5,462 nt of DNA from an uncultured Verrucomicrobiota bacterium (GTDB lineage: Bacteria; Verrucomicrobiota; Kiritimatiellia; RFP12; UBA1067), in NCBI GenBank assembly GCA_945483525.1, contig CALYRV010000099.1:1-5462 (forward strand). The letters are read 5' to 3'. The notes beneath the pieces were generated by a model. The model made no database searches. It worked only from the letters and a program-made list of their open reading frames with translations, and was not told where the DNA came from. This document shows, in pieces, positions 5,071-5,462 of the stretch (positions are counted from its first letter, which is position 1; every line of letters begins with the position of its first letter). The position numbers were made by a program, and so were the translations under genes.

Positions 5071-5462
5071 TGAAGAAGTCAGCTTCCGAATCGCTCGCCC
5101 TCGTATCGCTGGGGTGTGCGAAGAATGCGGTTGATCTGCAGGTGATGGTGGGCAATCTGCTCAAGCAAGGGTATGCGCTTTCTCCTGATCCCGATCGTGC
5201 GGATACCGTCATCGTCAACACCTGTTCCTTTATCGAGTCCGCACGTGAAGAGGCCGAGGCTGAGATCTGCCGGGCTCTTGAACTCAAGCGACGGGGAAAT
5301 TTCAAGAAGGTTGTCGTGACCGGCTGCTATCCTCAGCGATACCCGCAGGCGGTGGCGAAGTTTCCCGGAGTCGACGAATGGATCGGGGTGCCTAAGGAAT
5401 GGATTGGAGACTGCCGGACATTCCGATGGAGGCGTCATGTACCAGATCCACCGCCCGGGTCA
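5070..5462 (+). CDS. rimO: Ribosomal protein S12 methylthiotransferase, 5' part
   Basis: RimO is a radical-SAM iron-sulfur enzyme that methylthiolates a conserved aspartate of ribosomal protein S12. The window holds the first 131 codons, which cover the N-terminal UPF0004/MTTase domain. Its three cluster-binding cysteines are visible: C16 in SLGCAKNAVD, C52 in NTCSFIESA and C86 in VVTGC. SLGC-x-KN-x-VD and NTC-x-FI-x-SA favour RimO over the tRNA enzymes MiaB and MtaB. The radical-SAM CxxxCxxC and the TRAM domain would lie beyond the edge. The ATG shares one base with the surA-like stop (TGATG) and lacks a strong ribosome binding site, indicating translational coupling. From about residue 114 the frame reads unlike the family although it stays open to the edge; a frameshift or sequence error there is possible. 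Confidence 0.92.
   Translation, partial: MKKSASESLALVSLGCAKNAVDLQVMVGNLLKQGYALSPDPDRADTVIVNTCSFIESAREEAEAEICRALELKRRGNFKKVVVTGCYPQRYPQAVAKFPGVDEWIGVPKEWIGDCRTFRWRRHVPDPPPGS

Overview
The window is a compact piece of a bacterial chromosome, coding almost entirely on the + strand. It opens with two tRNA genes (the 3' part of tRNA-Leu with anticodon CAG, then a complete tRNA-Glu with anticodon CTC). These are followed by five closely packed protein genes: an AsmA-like membrane-anchored protein, rsmA/ksgA (16S rRNA dimethylase), a eukaryotic-type hexokinase, a SurA-like periplasmic chaperone, and the 5' part of rimO (ribosomal protein S12 methylthiotransferase). The last gene runs off the right edge.

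The SurA-like and AsmA-like proteins imply a diderm (Gram-negative) cell. A hexokinase of the eukaryotic HK fold, rather than a ROK or Glk glucokinase, next to these housekeeping genes suggests a member of the PVC superphylum (Kiritimatiellota, Lentisphaerota or Verrucomicrobiota). That placement is an inference from family distribution and was not tested by any search.

Layout: tRNA-Leu (1-54), a 7-nt spacer, tRNA-Glu (62-136), a 9-nt leader, asmA-like (146-1963), ATGA overlap, rsmA (1960-2835), 14-nt overlap, hexokinase (2822-4108), a gap of about 60 nt holding three candidate starts, surA-like (4171-5070), TGATG overlap, rimO (5070 to the edge). No non-coding stretch exceeds about 62 nt, and no intrinsic terminator is visible. 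The five genes are therefore probably co-transcribed, perhaps by read-through from the tRNA promoter outside the window. A good sigma70-like promoter inside the end of rsmA could give hexokinase its own transcription, which fits its much stronger codon bias.

Functionally the cluster mixes envelope biogenesis (AsmA-like, SurA-like), ribosome modification (RsmA on 16S rRNA, RimO on S12) and sugar phosphorylation (hexokinase). SurA and RsmA are also operon partners in enterobacteria (surA-pdxA-rsmA), so part of this association is familiar. I found no mobile element, CRISPR array, phage gene or evidently new multi-gene system. The most notable signals are a perfect 12-bp inverted repeat over the signal-peptide cleavage site of the surA-like gene, an apparently inactive parvulin domain in that protein, a C at T-loop position 55 of tRNA-Glu, and a suspicious change of reading frame in rimO close to the window edge.
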